A stretch of DNA of 64,000 nt from NCBI GenBank assembly GCA_963281155.1, contig CAUJLY010000004.1, forward strand, positions 434,001 to 498,000. Reading direction: 5' to 3'. The stretch is from Rhabditophanes sp. KR3021 (lineage: Eukaryota > Nematoda > Chromadorea > Rhabditida > Alloionematidae). The translations under genes and the position numbers were made by a program. Positions 57,430 through 64,000 of this stretch are shown in pieces. Position 1 is the stretch's first letter. Every line of letters begins with the position of its first letter. The notes beneath the pieces were generated by a model. The model ran no database searches. It saw only the letters and a program-made list of their open reading frames with translations, and was not told the DNA's origin.

Positions 57430-60372
57430 ATGAAAGTTATTGCGGGTCAAAGAAAAGTTTTGCTGCCATTGTCTAAGACACTTTTATTAGCAGGTAAGTG
57501 GAATGTTTCTCGTTTAAAGATGTGTCTTTTTTTGATAGCAAATGGTGGTAATTTGGAAATTTATAAGAAACATGATCAGAAGGATGGTAGCGTCTATGAT
57601 AGTTTCGTTATGTTTGCCGAACAATCTATTACCCACATTTTGCCCTATGATGATGGCAGTTTGATTGTGATTGGAGAAAAAGAAATCAAATGTCTTGATA
57701 AAAGATACAAAATAACCAGTCAAAACACCTTCAACTCACCCATAATCGGTGCAACAATTGCAAATTCCAAAAATCTCTTAATTTACCTCCAAAATCATAC
57801 CTTCCTACACTACGAAATAGGAAAAGAAGAAGGCTTAGACAAACCTAACCTAATCCAATCACTCACCCTAAACAACAACACAAACGGCCACCCCCAACTA
57901 GTTTCATTCTACCAAAAAGAACAAACAACCAAAGTATTCCAAGCTTTTATTGGAACCTCAACTGCCAAATTAACTCATTCAACTTTCAACAAATCCATGG
58001 AACATGACATATTTAAGGATCAATCTTTTACTTCGAAAATTACGGCTATGCTTGTTTATAAACATTATTTATTGGTTTATGGAGATGGTGGGCAGTTGTG
58101 TGTGTTTGATTTGAATAGTTATACGAATATTTTCAAGTACAGAGATTCTAGTCCAAATAGTGGGAAATGTATTTTGTATTACGAAAGAATGGATTTATTT
58201 GCAAGTGTGACAGAACTAAATACTATCAAGTTTGTTAGTTTGAAAAATATAGGGAAAACTAATATGTCTATGAAAGAGGCAGTCGTTTCTGAATTTTATC
58301 ACGGCAAGCCTTGTCAATTGAAGATATTACATGATATGATGTATGTTGGGTGTGAGAATGGAAATATCACAACAATTGATTTGAAGAATCTTTTTTTTAA
58401 AGTTACCAAAAGCCATGTTCAGTATTATGATGAAGTCAACTTGAGTTCATTCAATGATTTCGTTATTGGTGACAAGGATACTGAATATTTTATGATAAAG
58501 CAAGACAACAAGTTAGTTAAATGGAATAAGTGTGAAAAGCAAATTGAATTGATTGCCGAATGCCCATTGTACAAAAAGAACTCCTTGCAACAATCCAAGC
58601 ATAAAAAGTTATTCACCTTTATTTATGGCCAAAACTTATTTATCTACAATGTGTCAACTCAAAAAATACACATCGAACATAATATCGGACCAAATCACCT
58701 ACCACTTTGGCATCACAATATTTTATTTGTTCAAATGGAAGGACAAACACTCAAAATGATGGATTTTGAAGATCCAAACAAACAATATCAACCCAGAACT
58801 TTTACTTTAGCTGACAATCAACAAATGCTAGCTGTTTATTATGATAAGTCACGCAAGACAATTTTTGTTGCTCTCAAAAATTCATTCATTAATTTTCTTC
58901 AATTAAACAACAAAAAAGATCCAAATACCACATTTGGCAAGTTGCTTTCCTCGGACAAGGAAGATTTTACCTCCATTTGGACACATTTCCCAAAGAATGA
59001 CTCTAAAGGTTTCATCTACTGTGTTTCAGCCAATAACATCTTCCGCACCTTTGTCTTTTACCACAACGAACCCAACAAAAACTTAAATCTTACTAATCAA
59101 ATAAAACTCCCAAAATTCTCTACTCCACCCCAAATAATAGAATGTTCAAAGGATTCTTTTATGGCAGCTGGATTCTATGGGAATACTTTTAAAATCTATG
59201 ACAATCTAAGTGGAACAAATTTGTGTACTTTAAAATTTGATGCAATTCCTATTAAATATAGAATACATGTTAAGTTCGATAAATTTTCCCAGGAATATAA
59301 GGGTATGGTGGTGTGTCCAGACAAGAAGCAAATAAATGGGCATAAATTTAGGTTAGGGAGAAATTATGTCTTGTCAAGACCATTGCATTTGGATAAAATA
59401 AATGGCATTGAAATGATTGGAGAAGAAACTTACTTGACTTATGGGTGTGATGGTGCCATAACTACTTTCAAAAAACCACGACTTGACCCACACCCAACAC
59501 CTGACCTATCGAAATATGAGTTGTTGCAAAAGGTACGAAAGTTTCCTTCTCAAACAAATGATATTTACATTGAAGTAATAGAAATTGATCATCAATTTCA
59601 TTCTTATTTATTTTGTTGTGGACATGATGGCTTAATTTCAGTATGGACTAATAAAGAAACTGAATCCAGTTATTTGAGACTAGTCAAAGCATTCAATTTG
59701 ATAGGCAAACCATCTATCCAACAAATATTTGCTACAAATGTCCATGAAGGTGTCACTTTGGTCGGAAACATTTTGTTGTTGGTTCTTTGCGAGTCTAATT
59801 TGAGATTAATCCAACTAGATATGGCTAATGACCAGATAAAGGAAGTCAATTTGATGGGAAAGGTTTATACCGGAATAACTAAGATAATTAAGATTGAAGA
59901 TGATTCATTCGCATCTATTACAAAGAATGGGTATCTTTGTTTTAATAAGATTGAAGGTGAAAACGTAGTTTATACGAGTGGTTCGATAAAAATATGCGAT
60001 GAAGTATTGACAGCCCTTTCGATGGGACATGAACTTGGCTTTTTTGTGATTGGGTCGTGTAAGGGGTATGTTTATACTGTCATGGATGGTGTAAAAGGAG
60101 ATTGCGTCAAAGTCCATGATTCGGCGGTGCGGGATATTGTTGTTAACGGCATTAATGACACTTACTACATTTATACATTATCAACAACACGTGAAATTGG
60201 CTTTACAACTTACACTGAATACAACAATAACCTTCAATTTATCAAAAAAAGATCTTTGCCAGTTGTTGAAGCTAATAAAATTATATCCAACATCGATGAT
60301 CTAATCGTCGTTGGTTGCGGGCTTTGTTTTATTGATATTGCCACATTTGTGGGACCTAATTATGCTTATTAA
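57430..60372 (+). CDS. WD40 protein, WDR6/Trm734-like
   Basis: A large WD40-like protein. The open frame is continuous (980 codons), but 57494-57538 is a perfect 45-nt intron (GTAAGT to TTGATAG) with no stop and a length divisible by three; splicing gives 965 aa and restores a normal blade start (LLLAANGGNLEIYKK). Repeats are degenerate but spaced as beta-propeller blades (KHYLLVYGDGGQLCVFDL, MMYVGCENGNITTIDL, SFMAAGFYGNTFKIYD, YLFCCGHDGLISVW, SVCKGY-type blades). The length, several propellers and the C-terminal DLIVVGCGLCFID resemble WDR6, partner of the FTSJ1/Trm7 tRNA 2'-O-methyltransferase. Conservation is weak, so another large WD40 protein cannot be excluded. An acceptor (TTTGTAG) lies one base before the ATG. 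Confidence 0.6.
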   Translation: MKVIAGQRKVLLPLSKTLLLAGKWNVSRLKMCLFLIANGGNLEIYKKHDQKDGSVYDSFVMFAEQSITHILPYDDGSLIVIGEKEIKCLDKRYKITSQNTFNSPIIGATIANSKNLLIYLQNHTFLHYEIGKEEGLDKPNLIQSLTLNNNTNGHPQLVSFYQKEQTTKVFQAFIGTSTAKLTHSTFNKSMEHDIFKDQSFTSKITAMLVYKHYLLVYGDGGQLCVFDLNSYTNIFKYRDSSPNSGKCILYYERMDLFASVTELNTIKFVSLKNIGKTNMSMKEAVVSEFYHGKPCQLKILHDMMYVGCENGNITTIDLKNLFFKVTKSHVQYYDEVNLSSFNDFVIGDKDTEYFMIKQDNKLVKWNKCEKQIELIAECPLYKKNSLQQSKHKKLFTFIYGQNLFIYNVSTQKIHIEHNIGPNHLPLWHHNILFVQMEGQTLKMMDFEDPNKQYQPRTFTLADNQQMLAVYYDKSRKTIFVALKNSFINFLQLNNKKDPNTTFGKLLSSDKEDFTSIWTHFPKNDSKGFIYCVSANNIFRTFVFYHNEPNKNLNLTNQIKLPKFSTPPQIIECSKDSFMAAGFYGNTFKIYDNLSGTNLCTLKFDAIPIKYRIHVKFDKFSQEYKGMVVCPDKKQINGHKFRLGRNYVLSRPLHLDKINGIEMIGEETYLTYGCDGAITTFKKPRLDPHPTPDLSKYELLQKVRKFPSQTNDIYIEVIEIDHQFHSYLFCCGHDGLISVWTNKETESSYLRLVKAFNLIGKPSIQQIFATNVHEGVTLVGNILLLVLCESNLRLIQLDMANDQIKEVNLMGKVYTGITKIIKIEDDSFASITKNGYLCFNKIEGENVVYTSGSIKICDEVLTALSMGHELGFFVIGSCKGYVYTVMDGVKGDCVKVHDSAVRDIVVNGINDTYYIYTLSTTREIGFTTYTEYNNNLQFIKKRSLPVVEANKIISNIDDLIVVGCGLCFIDIATFVGPNYAY

Positions 60373-61555
60373 ATGTTGCAAAATAAAAGTTTTATTATTA
60401 TGTTTGGTACAAAGTGGACAAACTGCTTCAATTTTTGTAATAGGAAGAAATTTCATATTTTTACCACCATCTTTACGTCAATATTTACCTATTTTTAAGT
60501 ATCTTCATAAACTCATAATATACGTTCTATTGTAGTTTGTATGCTTTTCTGATGAAATATATTTGAAGTCCCCTAAAACACTTCCCAGTTCTAACTTTTG
60601 TGTTAAGGCATTGTTTAATATGCCTAGGTTATTATTTGTGTGATTTAGTTTATTTATTGGAAGTAGGTGAATGATTTAATGATAATTATTTCTTTTTAAT
60701 TGAAAACACATAATTAGATCCAAACATTTTATTAGCCTCTCAAAGACAAAATATGTATATAAAAAATAGGATGTGATTAGAATAATATAAAGAACAAAAA
60801 AGACAAAGATTCATCTTGTAGGTGGTTAGTCATAACTGACCCACCTCATTACCACCATTTTTCTCATAGAGACTATGCCACTTCTAAACTTTTACAAAAA
60901 GAAAATAATAGAATGAAACCAAATATATATAAATTTGAAGAGATATTGAGTATGTAAACGATCGACAAAACAGAGACCAGTTTTTAACAATTTAATAATA
61001 AAAAAAATAAAGTTAACAAAAAAAATAATATAAACCCCTATATCATACCTTCACCGGTGTCTAGAATTAAGTCAAAGAGTAGTGAGGGAAAATCTTTTGT
61101 GCGTATGGACACAAATGAAGATATAATAACTTAAAGATTAAATAGAAAGTGTTAATTTTTGTATACATATTTTCGTTTTAAAAATATATAATATTATTTT
61201 TTGTATATAATCTTACTTACTTTTTTCTGTTATTATTATTAAAATAAATTAAAAACCAGTATATCAATATATATATGAAAGGATATCGAGTGAAGAGGGA
61301 ATAAAGATGATTAAAAATGGCAGACACACAACAGAAATGATAATAATAAGTTTTTTGAAACACATTAATTAGTTTTAAAACAAAACAAATATAGTAGATC
61401 ATTTTTGACGAATGAATAGAAGATCATTTTGCTCTGCAAATTTAGAACTTGCTTTAACCATTAAAGAATTATTATTACACAAGGAGACAGGATAGTAGAG
61501 AATAGTAACAAATAGTAGAGTAGGGCGTACATTATTTGGATCGGGTCTTTGGTGT
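60373..61555. other. intergenic between convergent genes
   Basis: AT-rich with TATA runs; includes 3' UTRs of the WD40 gene and DDX3. No further gene seen. Confidence 0.5.

Positions 61556-64000
<2,445 letters not shown>

Overview
The window is AT-rich animal DNA that reads as a nematode genome. The evidence is a precursor with five copies of KSAYMRF-amide (flp-6 type), a cuticle collagen with the N-terminal domain and RxxR site of nematode cuticle collagens, compact genes with mostly 40-120 nt introns, and acceptor-like sites directly upstream of many start codons, as expected for spliced-leader trans-splicing. It is probably not Caenorhabditis: it carries a NELF-A homologue, which C. elegans lacks, and its intron acceptors favour TAG over the TTTTCAG consensus. 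All exon structures are my own GT-AG models.

Layout. 0-8 kb: a small two-exon gene, a cullin-1 pseudogene, a second broken gene, a solitary 5S rRNA gene and a long AT-rich stretch. 7.7-8.4 kb: flp-6. 10.9-15.2 kb: minus-strand run of collagen, AKTIP/FTS and two small membrane proteins. 15.3-23 kb: ATP synthase factor s (plus), then PRP39, NELF-A and PI4-kinase beta (minus). 25.2-29.2 kb: dynamin with alternative last exons and a possible nested reverse gene. 30.3-31.9 kb: Tribbles pseudokinase. 34.2-39.1 kb: ABCC/MRP transporter with one frameshift. 40 kb: small secreted Gln/Gly-rich peptide. 41.7-45.6 kb: two-pore K+ channel with reverse-strand gene relics in its long introns. 45.7-53.9 kb: BSD protein, NDUFA7, UQCRQ, RPAC1, DPAGT1/ALG7 and iPLA2. 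54-57 kb: decayed tandem copies of the iPLA2 3' end. 57.4-60.4 kb: WDR6-like WD40 protein. 61.5-64 kb: DDX3/LAF-1 helicase, running off the right edge.

Most genes are ordinary housekeeping genes in unrelated pathways (splicing, transcription pausing, lipid kinase, endocytosis, respiration, N-glycosylation, RNA helicase). Functional neighbours are few: NDUFA7 and UQCRQ (respiratory complexes I and III) sit head to tail. The closest operon-like pair is the 181-aa membrane protein followed by AKTIP, with about 170 bp between them. The more unusual material is the decaying coding DNA between and inside genes, the alternative dynamin C-terminus, the iPLA2-derived tandem array, and an alternation of keto-rich and amino-rich blocks inside single long exons.
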